The position numbers were made by a program, and so were the translations under genes. 64,000 bases of DNA from DTU019 sp050949825 (lineage in GTDB: Bacteria; Bacillota; Syntrophomonadia; Syntrophomonadales; Syntrophomonadaceae), in the NCBI GenBank assembly GCA_050949825.1, contig JBMNGL010000004.1, positions 1-64,000 on the forward strand. Direction: 5' to 3'. Below are positions 43,660-52,617 of this stretch, in pieces. Numbering within the stretch: the first letter of the stretch is position 1; each line of letters starts with the position of its first letter. The notes below the pieces were generated by a model. That model was not told the DNA's origin. It saw only the letters and a list, made by a program, of their open reading frames with translations, and did not search any database.

Positions 43660-43790
43660 TATAGCATATCTTCTTTCCAAACACGGGAGGCATAGTCGTT
43701 TCCAGCTATACCCTGGAGAGCGCCTGGACGCCCCGTCGTCCTATTATCCATGGCTGGCGCGGTAGGCTAACAGGATCGAAGACGTTATAC
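43660..43790 (-). promoter_or_regulatory. Second Moco RNA motif (molybdenum/tungsten cofactor riboswitch)
   Basis: On the minus strand the order is ACGTCTTC, CCGCGCCAGCC, GCGCTCTCCAGGGTATAG, a GGAAAC loop, CTATGCCTCCC, then TTTGGAAAGAAGATAT. The GGGTA ... GGAAAC ... GCCTCCC ... TTTGGAAAG series is the same as in the first copy and as in the known moaA-leader motif, and the ends can pair (GTCTTC with GAAGAT). It lies about 250 bases before the permease start. It differs from copy one in loop sequences and in GAAG for GGAG at the 3' end. Confidence 0.78.
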
Positions 43791-44288
43791 CGATTAGAGC
43801 ACAGTATAGTCATGTTTTATTACAATGACTGCTAACATACGATTAATAATGTTGTGTTGAGTTATGTTGATATATGTTAAGTTCTATAAAAATTAGTGTT
43901 TTCCTGCCTAATAATTGAAAATGCCCAACATATTTAACCAACTGCAAAAACATACAATTGGAGCCTGGAGGTCTCACAAATAGATGAAAAAGAGAGCATG
44001 GCACGTTTGTCCGGCGGCCTGATTATGAAGAAATGCAAGCAGAGGCCTGCGCTTTTATCGCTTTAGTAATGCTTAATCCCACGCCAGCATTGGTTCTTTA
44101 AGTTTGGTGTAAACACCGCGTCTGGCCGCTGGCTTTATTCCGCTGCAGGCTGCTCGAAGTGACTGTGTAATTTAAGTAGGATTCCACTGCGAAAAGTCAT
44201 AATTCACAGGTTTGAATGCATAAATATCCGCCGCGCGCCTTCTAAGCGCAACGCCACATGTCATTGCTATGAAAACCCTCTTTTTTTG
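43791..44288. other. Intergenic region, no gene seen
   Basis: About 500 bases. The AT-rich part 43800-43930 should carry the promoter of the riboswitch operon on the minus strand. A third partial copy of the GCCAGCATTGG sequence occurs near 44085. No coding frame is supported. Confidence 0.4.
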
Positions 44289-44372
44289 GTCATCCTGAGG
44301 GCAACGCCCGAAGGATCTTTCGGGCAGCGAACACAGCTCCGGGGAAAGATCCTTCGCTTCGCTCAGGATGAC
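44289..44372. repeat. Palindromic repeat, copy 1
   Basis: Ends GTCATCCTGAG and CTCAGGATGAC frame an inner pair GAAGGATCTTTC / GAAAGATCCTTC. A copy in reverse orientation, differing mainly in the loop, is at 63802-63884. It is an intergenic REP-like palindrome upstream of the bL25 gene. Confidence 0.8.
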
Positions 44373-44533
44373 AATGGTAAACCTGGGCAGCGGGCTACTA
44401 TCATTCATACAGGCAACCCTATCTGCTTGTACCGCGGCGAAAGGCAGCTTTTGGACATGCAAGTCTATAACTGCTATAATTTATCAATAGATTTACATAA
44501 TGAGTTGTTAATATTGTGAGAGGGAGTGACTGT

Positions 44534-45166
44534 ATGATAGACGCACAAACACTGGCCTGCAAAAAACGTGAAATAAAATCCCGAGGGTATTTAAGAAAAG
44601 CAGCCGGGGAAGGCTGGATTCCCGGGATAGTATATGGTGCCGGAAGGGATAATATGCCCGTATTTGTCGGTAAAAGGCAGTTGAAAACTGTCTTTGGCAA
44701 ACATGGCTCCAGAGGCTTGTTTTCCCTGGAAATAGAAGGAAACGAAACATTGCTGGCCCTGATCAGAGAGGTGCAAAAAAATCCTTTGAGTGGTGAAGTC
44801 ATGCATCTGGACTTCATGACCGTCAATTTGACTGAAAAAATCACCAGCACAGTCGGAGTTATCATTATTGGAGAAGAAGAAGTGATGAAGCAACAGGGCA
44901 TAATTCAATCCGGCATAAAAGAAATTGAGGTAAGCTGCCTGCCACAGGATTTGCCCGGCAGTATAACTTGCAGTGTAGCTGAACTGAGTATTGGGGATAA
45001 AATCACCGTTGCTGACTTACAGGTACCCGAAGGGGTGGAGATTATCACCGATGAGAATGATCTGGTGGCCGTAATCCTGGCCCCATCTAAAGCGGTTGAA
45101 GAACCTGAAGAGGAAGCGGATGAGGAAGGAGCACAGGAAACCACTCCTGAAGAGGGCGCAGAATAG
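44534..45166 (+). CDS. rplY: 50S ribosomal protein bL25 / general stress protein Ctc
   Basis: A 210-residue CTC-type bL25 protein. ATG 44534 follows GAGGGAG. The N-terminal 5S-rRNA-binding domain (LACKKREIKSRGYLRKAAGE, GWIPGIVYGAGRDNMPVFVG, LDFMTVNLTEKI) is followed by the TL5-like beta domain (GIIQSGIKEIEVSCLPQDLP, VADLQVPEGVEIITD) and an acidic tail (EEPEEEADEEGAQE). It binds 5S rRNA in the large subunit; longer Ctc forms are often stress-induced in Firmicutes. It is a single gene here without neighbours such as pth. Confidence 0.9.
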   Translation: MIDAQTLACKKREIKSRGYLRKAAGEGWIPGIVYGAGRDNMPVFVGKRQLKTVFGKHGSRGLFSLEIEGNETLLALIREVQKNPLSGEVMHLDFMTVNLTEKITSTVGVIIIGEEEVMKQQGIIQSGIKEIEVSCLPQDLPGSITCSVAELSIGDKITVADLQVPEGVEIITDENDLVAVILAPSKAVEEPEEEADEEGAQETTPEEGAE

Positions 45167-45588
45167 CAGTAAGCCTCATGACGTCTCGGAGATTTTTGCA
45201 TCTGGATATAATGCCTGAATAAAATTGCCATTAAGGCAGAACGAGCGATAAAACTGCTGTAAGGATCGAAGAGCTTGATTTGAATATTGGAAAGCGCAGC
45301 TAGATGTACTGGTCATATTAATTTGGCAGGGTGATTTACAAGCACAGCAACCTGCACTATAATATGAAAAACATACAAACCCGATGAGCAAGAGAAGTAA
45401 GAACGATGCTCTACACTTAAGAGAGCCGCCAGCGGGTGAGAATGCGGCTGTAGAGGCGATTCTGAATGGAATTGCGAGAGGGCGCGGCCCGAAATTTGGA
45501 AAGTAGGCGCTGACGGGAACCCTGTCCGTTATCAGTGGGGTGCATATGATAGTATGCAGAATGAGTCGGCGATTTATCGTCAAATTGG
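45167..45588. other. Intergenic region, no gene seen
   Basis: About 420 bases between the bL25 gene and the trpA remnant. No coding frame is supported, and no clear terminator for bL25 was found. The last 60 bases may contain badly eroded trpA sequence. Confidence 0.3.
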
Positions 45589-46005
45589 ATGGCACCGCAG
45601 GAGTTGAAGCTTTTGTCCCTATTGTGGGCAAAGGCTTTTTTGTTGGAATCTTTTGCACTGACCTCTCAAGAGCGTATCCGCATGATTGCCTGGGAGGCCA
45701 TGGGATTTGTTTACTGTGTATCCTCCCTGGGGGTTACCGGGGTGCGCAAGGAGATCAGCAGCAATGTGGATGAAATGGTGAGACTGGTTGAAGAGGTTAA
45801 GGATATCCCTTGTGCAATCGGTTTTGGCATTTCCTCGCCTGAACAGGCGGCCAAATTGGTTCAGTTTTCAGACGGCATCATTGTGGGCAGCGCGATTGTA
45901 AAAATCGTAGGGGAATATGGCACAGGCTGTGTACCCTATGTAGCCGATTATGTTGAGACCATGAAGCAGGTCTTGTTTGTCTGGATAGGGGGGTGTTTTT
46001 ATTGA
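45589..46005 (+). pseudogene. trpA: Tryptophan synthase alpha chain, C-terminal remnant
   Basis: From about residue 25 of this frame the sequence is clearly TrpA: LTSQERIRMIAWEAMGFVYC, VSSLGVTGVRKEISSNVDEM, IPCAIGFGISSPEQAAKLVQ, FSDGIIVGSAIVKIVGEYG. A full alpha chain has about 265 residues; only the last ~115 remain, and the catalytic Glu/Asp half is missing. No other trp gene is nearby. The part before ALTSQERI does not match, so the break point is near 45650. Remnant of a lost trp operon or of horizontal DNA. Confidence 0.75.
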
Positions 46006-46149
46006 TATTATGGAATAAGGCGGCCTTGGCACAGAGGGAAGAACACAATGTTGTAGACCCAAAGGGTTGGACAGCTTTATTAATCATGTATGGTGAGTGG
46101 ATAAATCTGCCACCAGGTTGTCGGAATTAGCATAGACACGAGGAGCTTT

Positions 46150-47562
46150 ATGGACCGTTCACAACATATGGGTAATAAGAGTATAGGCAGCCTGCTGTGG
46201 AATTTTTCTTTGCCGGCTATTGTGGGAATGTCAGTTAATGCGCTTTATAATGTCGTGGACCGCATTTTTGTGGGCCGGGGTATAGGCTCTTTGGCCATTG
46301 CCGCCACTACAGTGGCCTTGCCCTTAATGGTTGTTCTAATGGCGGTTTCCATCTTAATTGGGGTTGGGGCGACAGCCTTAATATCGATCCGTCTGGGAGA
46401 ACAGAAAAAAGCGGAAGCCGAAAAAATAGCCGGAAATGCCATTACCATGTTGATTGTTTTGCCGGCATTTTTTGCTACCCTTTTCTTTATTTTTACAGAA
46501 CCGATATTGGTTTTCTGTGGGGCCAGCCCGGAGGTTCTTCCCTATGCGCGGGATTTTACCCAGATTATCATGCTGGGTGCGGTTTTTGGTTCTTTCAGTA
46601 TGGGTGTAAACAACTTCATCCGGGCTGAAGGCAACCCCCGAGTGGCCATGTATACGCAACTGCTGGGGGCAGTGGCCAATGTGGTGCTAAACTATATATT
46701 CATTTTCAGGTTTGGATGGGGGATGAAGGGATCAGCTTTTGCCACCATACTGGCCCAAATGATTTCTGCAATTTGGGTATTAGGCTATTTCTTAACTGGA
46801 AGAAGCCTGCTTAAGCTGCGCCTTAGCAACCTGCGGCCTGCCTGGACTATTCTCAGTAGTATCATGGCTATAGGTTTCGCTCCTTTTGGCATGCAAATAG
46901 CCTCAAGCATCCAACAGGTTATTCTTAATAACACCCTGATGGTACACGGCGGGGATATGGCCTTATCGGCTATTGGCATTGTGATGAGTATTGCCACATT
47001 ATTGTTCATGCCTGTATTAGGGCTGGCCCAGGGGGCACAGCCTATAATAGGCTTCAATTATGGGGCGAGGCGATATGATCGGGTTAAGGCCACCTGGAAA
47101 ATGGCGGTTCTGGCAGGCACTGCTATAGCTCTGGCCGGATACCTGGTGTTGCACATATGGCCCGCGCAACTGGTGGGCCTGTTCAGCGATGGTGACACAG
47201 CACTGACGACCATGACTATCCATGCTATGTTGATATATATGGCACTTATACCGATTGCAGGTTTTCAGATAGTGAGCTCCACTTATTTCCAGGCGGTGGG
47301 AAAGGCCCGCCAGGCAGTTGTGCTCAGCCTGTCGCGGCAGGTCTTGTTCTTCATACCCTTGCTGCTGATTTTACCCCGTTTTTGGGGCGTAGAAGGGGTG
47401 TGGAGGGCGGCGCCACTGGCAGATTTCCTGGCAGTGAGCCTGTCTGCTACTTTAATGTATTGGGAAATGCGCAACCTGAGGAAAAACCAGGATGAGCATA
47501 CGCCCGAAGAGCCAACTGAGGCAGCAGCACCGGGAAATTTATGCGGTTCTGAATGTGAATAA
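46150..47562 (+). CDS. MATE-family efflux transporter
   Basis: A 470-residue MATE exporter with twelve predicted helices in two MatE halves. NFSLPAIVGMSVNALYNVVD, RIFVGRGIGSLAIAATTVAL and the second-half GIVMSIATLLFMPVLGLAQG, AQPIIGFNYGARRYDRVKAT are typical. Such proteins export cationic drugs or metabolites with Na+ or H+. ATG 46150 follows CGAGGAGC. The C-terminal tail is hydrophilic and acidic. Single gene; the 200 bases after it hold nothing I can support. Confidence 0.88.
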   Translation: MDRSQHMGNKSIGSLLWNFSLPAIVGMSVNALYNVVDRIFVGRGIGSLAIAATTVALPLMVVLMAVSILIGVGATALISIRLGEQKKAEAEKIAGNAITMLIVLPAFFATLFFIFTEPILVFCGASPEVLPYARDFTQIIMLGAVFGSFSMGVNNFIRAEGNPRVAMYTQLLGAVANVVLNYIFIFRFGWGMKGSAFATILAQMISAIWVLGYFLTGRSLLKLRLSNLRPAWTILSSIMAIGFAPFGMQIASSIQQVILNNTLMVHGGDMALSAIGIVMSIATLLFMPVLGLAQGAQPIIGFNYGARRYDRVKATWKMAVLAGTAIALAGYLVLHIWPAQLVGLFSDGDTALTTMTIHAMLIYMALIPIAGFQIVSSTYFQAVGKARQAVVLSLSRQVLFFIPLLLILPRFWGVEGVWRAAPLADFLAVSLSATLMYWEMRNLRKNQDEHTPEEPTEAAAPGNLCGSECE

Positions 47563-47762
47563 AATCCCATCGCAAGTAGATGTCAGGCGGCGGTAAAACA
47601 GCTTTTGTCTCCTCCTGGTCTTTGCCGTTGAGGAAGTTCCATCTACTCAGATGCAACAATATACAGGCTGTTTTTAGGGGTTGATAATTATATATATCCT
47701 TGCCGCTGCTACCTGGAACTGCGGACCAGGGATTATGGTGTCTGGGCCTGCTTTTTTACCAA

Positions 47763-49739
47763 TTATAATAGCGGGGAGTGCTTATTATGATCATCACTGT
47801 GCTTCTGTTGATGCCTGCGAACCAATACCTGCAGCAGTAAAGCCACCAGCAGTAAGCCTAAACCGATTAAATCGGTGATATGATTGGGATCTATCATTAA
47901 AAGTCCCCCAACCAGGAAAAGCAGGCGATCATACCAGCGCCCCGGGGAAATCAAATAGCCTGATACTGCGGCGGCAACACCAATCATTCCGATGGTGGAG
48001 GTTAACACAATCATCAATATTTGGGGCAGGGTGGTATTTATCATCAACATGGCCGGGGACAGCACAAAAATATATGGCACTAGAAAGGCTGCAATAGCCA
48101 GTTTGGACGCCTGAACCCCTGTTTTTAAGGGGTCGCTTCTGGCTATTCCCGAACCGGCAAAGGCCGCCAAGGCCACCGGAGGGGTTACATCGGCGATAAT
48201 GCCGAAGTAAAAGGCAAACATATGGGCCGCCAGTATGGGAACCCCCAGTTGGACAATCATGGGAGCAGCGATGGTGGAAGTAATAACATAATTGGCGGTG
48301 GTGGGTACGCCCATACCCAGAACGATGGAGGTAATCATGGTAAAGAACAGGGTGGGCAGGAGGTGACCGCCGGCCAAATCAAGGAGAACTGATCCTAGTT
48401 TAAGACCCAGTCCGGTTTTGGTTACGACACCGATAATAATTCCCGCGGTCGCACAGGCGATGATCACTCCCAGTGCTGCTCTGGCCCCGTCTTCCAGGCC
48501 TTGAATGATATCTCGCAGCGACATGCGGGTGGAAGCACGGATCATTGAGGCCAAAATTGTTAAAAGAATGGCAAAAAGGGCTGCTCGCATCGGGGTAGAA
48601 CCTGTAACCAGCAGATAAACAATAACAATCAACGGAATGGCCAGATGACCTCTTTCCTTGAGAACCACTCCGACCCTGGGCAATTCCTCCCGGGAGATTC
48701 CTTTTAAACCGGATTTTTTAGCCTCCAAATGCACACAGAGCATGACCCCGGTAAAATATAGCAAGGCTGGAATTACAGCGGCTTTGGCCACGCTGATATA
48801 AGGAATGCCTACAAATTCAGCCATCAGGAAAGCGGCCGCGCCCATTATCGGGGGCATTAATTGGCCGCCGGTTGATGCAGCAGCCTCAACAGCGCCGGCA
48901 AATTCCGGCCGGTACCCTAATTTCTTCATCATGGGGATGGTAAAACTGCCGGTCCCAGCAACGTTGGCAACCGAACTTCCCGAAATGGTACCCATCAGTC
49001 CGCTGGAGAGGACGGCTACTTTGGCTGGACCGCCGCTGGCCCAGCCTGCAATGGCATTGGCGATATCAATAAAAAATTTGCCCAGGCCGGATCTCTCCAA
49101 ATAGGAGCCAAATAGAATGAACAGAAAGATAAAGGTTGAAGAAACCCCCAGTGGGATGCCAAATATGCCTTCTGTGGTGAAATACAGGTGTCCCACCAGG
49201 TGTTCCAGGGAGACCCCCCGGTGGGCAAACGAACCTGGGATATTAGGGCCGGCAAAGGCATAGGCCAGGAATGTGGTGGCTACAATTATGATCGGCCAGC
49301 CGACCACACGCCGCGCCGCTTCAAGCACCAACAATACGCCGAGCGCCCCTACTATCATATCCATTGCTGAAGGCATGCCGGCGCGCATTACCAATTCTTT
49401 ATAAAGAATGACCACATAAAGCGGCATGGCTACGGCAATTACCGCCAGAATCGCGTCTATTGTGTGCAGGTGTTCGCGCGACCAGCTCTTGCGGCTGGGG
49501 TACAAGAGAAATACCAGGGCCATGGCAAAGGAAAGATGAACGGCCCTTTGAATATGCGCATCAAACACACCAAAAAGGGCGGTATAAATCTGAAAAAGGG
49601 AAAAACTGATGGCGATCACTGCCACAACCCATTTCCCTAAACCACTATACCTGCGAAAATCTGACTCGCGGTCATATTTGGCCATGAATTCTTCAACGTC
49701 AAGTTCATCTTTAACCGGGTTGTTCTCTGTTGTTGTCAC
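47763..49739 (-). CDS. TAXI-type TRAP transporter, fused 4TM/12TM permease
   Basis: A 658-residue fused DctQ-DctM permease of the TAXI group. The first part (to about residue 160) corresponds to the small 4TM subunit; the rest is the DctM-like domain with GLMGTISGSSVANVAGTGSF, TIPMMKKLGYRPEFAGAVEA, AASTGGQLMPPIMGAAAFLM, GMGVPTTANYVITSTIAAPM and FYFGIIADVTPPVALAAFAG. It drives Na+-coupled uptake of a substrate delivered by the TAXI binding protein encoded two genes upstream. GTG 49739 overlaps the DUF1850 stop by four bases. The substrate is unknown; glutamate and other carboxylates are known for relatives. Confidence 0.9.
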   Translation of the reverse strand: MTTTENNPVKDELDVEEFMAKYDRESDFRRYSGLGKWVVAVIAISFSLFQIYTALFGVFDAHIQRAVHLSFAMALVFLLYPSRKSWSREHLHTIDAILAVIAVAMPLYVVILYKELVMRAGMPSAMDMIVGALGVLLVLEAARRVVGWPIIIVATTFLAYAFAGPNIPGSFAHRGVSLEHLVGHLYFTTEGIFGIPLGVSSTFIFLFILFGSYLERSGLGKFFIDIANAIAGWASGGPAKVAVLSSGLMGTISGSSVANVAGTGSFTIPMMKKLGYRPEFAGAVEAAASTGGQLMPPIMGAAAFLMAEFVGIPYISVAKAAVIPALLYFTGVMLCVHLEAKKSGLKGISREELPRVGVVLKERGHLAIPLIVIVYLLVTGSTPMRAALFAILLTILASMIRASTRMSLRDIIQGLEDGARAALGVIIACATAGIIIGVVTKTGLGLKLGSVLLDLAGGHLLPTLFFTMITSIVLGMGVPTTANYVITSTIAAPMIVQLGVPILAAHMFAFYFGIIADVTPPVALAAFAGSGIARSDPLKTGVQASKLAIAAFLVPYIFVLSPAMLMINTTLPQILMIVLTSTIGMIGVAAAVSGYLISPGRWYDRLLFLVGGLLMIDPNHITDLIGLGLLLVALLLQVLVRRHQQKHSDDHNKHSPLL

Positions 49740-50254
49740 CTTGTTCCTCCCTCTCGCATCAGCCAGATTAAGGCAAATGGGGAATACTTCTGCACCGTAA
49801 TCTGGAGAAGCGACCCCGGTTCAAAATACTGCTTATACTCATAGCGTTTATCCTGGTACAATAATGACTGCTCCGCTAAAGGCATAAACCCGATATTAAT
49901 TTCTCTGTAAGAACGGTTAATTCCTGTTAACAGGAACACCCCTTTATCATTTGAAAGGGTGCCTTCTTCTGGCAAGAAAGGAAGGCCTACACCATATGAT
50001 TGATAGTGGGTTGAGGTGAGGAGCAATTGATTCCCCGGTGCAAGAACGAAATGCTCTTGCACCGGGGTTTTTTGCACGGAATGCAGATAATAAAGCGAAA
50101 ACGATTTTTGTCCCACCATCGGAATTAGCAGCCGGTTTTCCGAATTCTGCTGTCTAATAACCAGCGTGTCAAGTGGAAAAAACAATCCAGCACCTAGAAA
50201 TAAAAGTATTATGCAGATTATGGCTGCCTTCCAATAGTTGAACTGTGCTTTCAC
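49736..50254 (-). CDS. DUF1850 protein of the TAXI-TRAP operon
   Basis: A 172-residue protein with one N-terminal membrane helix (AAIICIILLFLGAGLFFPLD) and an extracytoplasmic beta-rich DUF1850 domain: FSLYYLHSVQKTPVQEHFVL, YQSYGVGLPFLPEEGTLSND. DUF1850 genes regularly sit between TAXI binding protein and fused permease, as here, and are presumed accessory factors; their role is unknown. GTG 50254 is 16 bases after the binding-protein stop. Confidence 0.82.
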   Translation of the reverse strand: MKAQFNYWKAAIICIILLFLGAGLFFPLDTLVIRQQNSENRLLIPMVGQKSFSLYYLHSVQKTPVQEHFVLAPGNQLLLTSTHYQSYGVGLPFLPEEGTLSNDKGVFLLTGINRSYREINIGFMPLAEQSLLYQDKRYEYKQYFEPGSLLQITVQKYSPFALIWLMREGGTR

Positions 50255-50269
50255 TATGTATGTTTTTCC

Positions 50270-51259
50270 TTATTTTTTCTGTTCATCAAAGAACTTTTTC
50301 GCTCCGGGATGCATGGGAATGGATACACCGTCAGTGGCGGATTCTATCGTGATTAATTTGCCGACTGAATGGGCTGCAACCAATTTATCCAGATTGGTGT
50401 AAATGGCTTTGGTAATCTGGTAGGCGGTTTCTTCATCCATTTTGTCGGTGACAACCAGCATTGCTTTAACCGCTAGAGCCTGAACATCTTCGGTTTGGCC
50501 GGCATAGGTGCCAGCGGGAATTTTGACCTTGGTATAGTATGGGTACTGTGCAACCAGTTTGTCGGCTATTTCATCGGAAACAGGAATCATCACAATTTCA
50601 TGTTGAGCTGCAATGTCTTGAATAGCAGCAGTGGGAAAACCGGCGGTCACAAAGGCAGCGTCAGTGTTGCCGTCTTTGAGGCCATTGGCAGCTTCTGCAA
50701 AGGATAAGTATTGAGGTTTAATATCGTCATAGGTAAGACCATTAGCGGCCAGAATCTGACGAGTATTGGCTTCAACCCCACTACCGGCAGCGCCTACCGC
50801 GATTCTCTTGCCCTTGAAATCAGCAACGCTTTTGATCCCGGATTTTTTCAAGGTTACAATTTGACAGGTCTCCGGGTAGATAGTTGATATGGCCTTTAAT
50901 CCTTCGATTTTATTATCTTTAAATAGTTCTGTTCCCGTTACTGCGTAATAAGACACATCGTTTTGCACAAAAGCAATATCGACACTGCCGCCATTGAGCA
51001 TGTTGATGTTGGCAGCAGACGCTCCTGTGGCTTCTGCGGTGGCATTCACACCAGGAATACTCTGTTTAAGTATTTCTGCCATCGCACCGCCCAGCGGATA
51101 GTAGGTTCCAGCAGTACCACCGGTAGCAATGTTGATGAATTTCGTCTGCGCAGGTGCTTTCTCCCCGGTGTCAGTCTTGGAAGCGCATCCTGCCAGGCCT
51201 ATAGCCAGCAGAGATATTACCAGCAGTAGCACCAGTCCTCGTTTGTGTGTTTTCTTCAT
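50270..51259 (-). CDS. TAXI-family TRAP transporter substrate-binding lipoprotein
   Basis: A 329-residue lipoprotein (lipobox AIGLAGCASK) of the TAXI family: FINIATGGTAGTYYPLGGAM, ATGASAANINMLNGGSVDIA, VGAAGSGVEANTRQILAANG and HPGAKKFFDEQ at the C-terminus. It binds the substrate outside the membrane and hands it to the fused permease. The ATG follows TGGGAGGC. First gene of a three-gene operon. The 150 bases to the divergent small gene must hold both promoters; none stands out. Confidence 0.9.
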   Translation of the reverse strand: MKKTHKRGLVLLLVISLLAIGLAGCASKTDTGEKAPAQTKFINIATGGTAGTYYPLGGAMAEILKQSIPGVNATAEATGASAANINMLNGGSVDIAFVQNDVSYYAVTGTELFKDNKIEGLKAISTIYPETCQIVTLKKSGIKSVADFKGKRIAVGAAGSGVEANTRQILAANGLTYDDIKPQYLSFAEAANGLKDGNTDAAFVTAGFPTAAIQDIAAQHEIVMIPVSDEIADKLVAQYPYYTKVKIPAGTYAGQTEDVQALAVKAMLVVTDKMDEETAYQITKAIYTNLDKLVAAHSVGKLITIESATDGVSIPMHPGAKKFFDEQKK

Positions 51260-51409
51260 TTACAAGCCTCCCAACAAATTTCTTTTAAATAATATTATCA
51301 TATTATTCGTTTGCCTGCTTGCAGGGAGCGCAATATCTTTTCAGCAGGAAAATAGTCATTGATTCCGAATTAATCACTAATACCTATAATCGGCTCAGGA
51401 GGGCTTCAT

Positions 51410-51667
51410 ATGTACAAGTACGAATTTGAGATCCTTAATGTCAAACAGTTAAAGGGAAAACGTATTGAAGGCACCCGCGATTATGATCTTAAGGTGAGGG
51501 TATCAAAAGCGAATGAGGTAATTTTTGAGGAAACCATCCGGGTGAGAAAAACCAGCAACGGAATTTTCCCTGAGGAAGAGATCATTTCCAAAAAGATTAA
51601 ATCATCCGCATTGAAAAAGGACATTATTCAGGAAATCAAGGCTTATATCAAAAAACATAAGAAATAG
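51410..51667 (+). CDS. Conserved-looking 85-residue basic protein, unknown
   Basis: ATG 51410 follows a strong CAGGAGGGC signal. The product is a mix of beta strands and a basic C-terminal helix: MYKYEFEILNVKQLKGKRIE, YDLKVRVSKANEVIFEETIR, then SSALKKDIIQEIKAYIKKHK. It has no signal peptide, membrane segment or cysteine. I do not recognise it. Its signal and codon pattern suggest it is real. It precedes the lipoprotein gene by about 100 bases in the same direction. Confidence 0.55.
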   Translation: MYKYEFEILNVKQLKGKRIEGTRDYDLKVRVSKANEVIFEETIRVRKTSNGIFPEEEIISKKIKSSALKKDIIQEIKAYIKKHKK

Positions 51668-51771
51668 CTGATAACAGGCCAGTTTTGAGCCAACGAATGA
51701 TTATCTGGGGACATGGTGAGTGAGAATGTGGTCGGCAGCGTAAGATCTGTTTGAGAAAGGGGTTGTCGAAA

Positions 51772-52482
51772 TTGAAAAAGAACTGGCCCAAGATGATTTT
51801 GATAGGGATAATGGTACTGTTGGTGCTCAGCCTGGTCGGATGCAATCGTTCGGGGAAAGGCACCGTGGTAAATGATCCCGGGGTCAAGGAGACAACAGCT
51901 GTACAGGGCAGTGGGACCGCCAAGCCCAGGACCCTGGCGGAAATACTGGATCAGGGTAAGAAGGCAACCGATATCTATTGCGAGTATGTGATCAGGGCGG
52001 ATGGAGGCAATATACTGCAGGGCAAGCTTTGGATTGCCGGCGATAATCTGCGCTCAGAATCTGTTGAGGGCAACAACAATGGCACCGCTATCTTTATTCA
52101 CAATGGCAGCAAGGGTTACAGTTATATGTATACCTCGGGGCAAAAACAGGCCATAAAGGCCACCGACTCCCAGCCCACTGAGGATATCAATCCAGTGCGG
52201 AGCCTGTTTGATGTGCAGGAAAACACCCCAACCCTGGGCAAAGAGGTTCGCGACGGGAAGAATTGTGTGGTAGTCCAATATAAACAGGATGAGGTAGAGA
52301 CCAGGATGTGGCTGTGGGAAGATCAGGGTCTGCCGGTTCGCATCGAGAGCACCTATGATAACAGCACAACGGTGATGGAATACAAAAATTATAAGCTTGA
52401 AGCCTTGCCTGCCTCCCTATTTGATTTGCCGCCAGGAATGGAAGTTGTGGAACTTCCCGGTATGGGCGGAGGAATGCCATAA
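51772..52482 (+). CDS. LolA-like lipoprotein (outer-membrane-lipoprotein-sorting-protein fold)
   Basis: A 236-residue lipoprotein; TTG 51772 is preferred as start (AAAGGGG upstream; beginning KKNWPKMILIGIMVLLVLSL, lipobox VGCN). The mature domain looks like the LolA/LppX-type half-barrel used by Firmicute surface proteins: CEYVIRADGGNILQGKLWIA, GDNLRSESV, FIHNGSKGYSYMYTSGQKQA, VVQYKQDEVETRMWLWEDQG, LPVRIEST. In Gram-positive bacteria such proteins are related to germination or sigma-factor control, with roles mostly unknown. It ends in a Gly/Met-rich tail. Confidence 0.65.
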   Translation: MKKNWPKMILIGIMVLLVLSLVGCNRSGKGTVVNDPGVKETTAVQGSGTAKPRTLAEILDQGKKATDIYCEYVIRADGGNILQGKLWIAGDNLRSESVEGNNNGTAIFIHNGSKGYSYMYTSGQKQAIKATDSQPTEDINPVRSLFDVQENTPTLGKEVRDGKNCVVVQYKQDEVETRMWLWEDQGLPVRIESTYDNSTTVMEYKNYKLEALPASLFDLPPGMEVVELPGMGGGMP

Positions 52483-52617
52483 AAAGAAGGATTGGAGTGC
52501 CCGAACCCGCTGATAAAACCAATGCCTTAAACATATGCTGGCCCATATAAGCAAATGACAGGATATGGAAATTAGGCCAGGTTGGTGGAAAATAAAAGGG
52601 CAGGAGCAGATAATACC

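Noticed and set aside
44172..44462. 96-codon minus frame over the palindromic repeat
   Set aside because: It is translation of the REP-like palindrome without a start signal.
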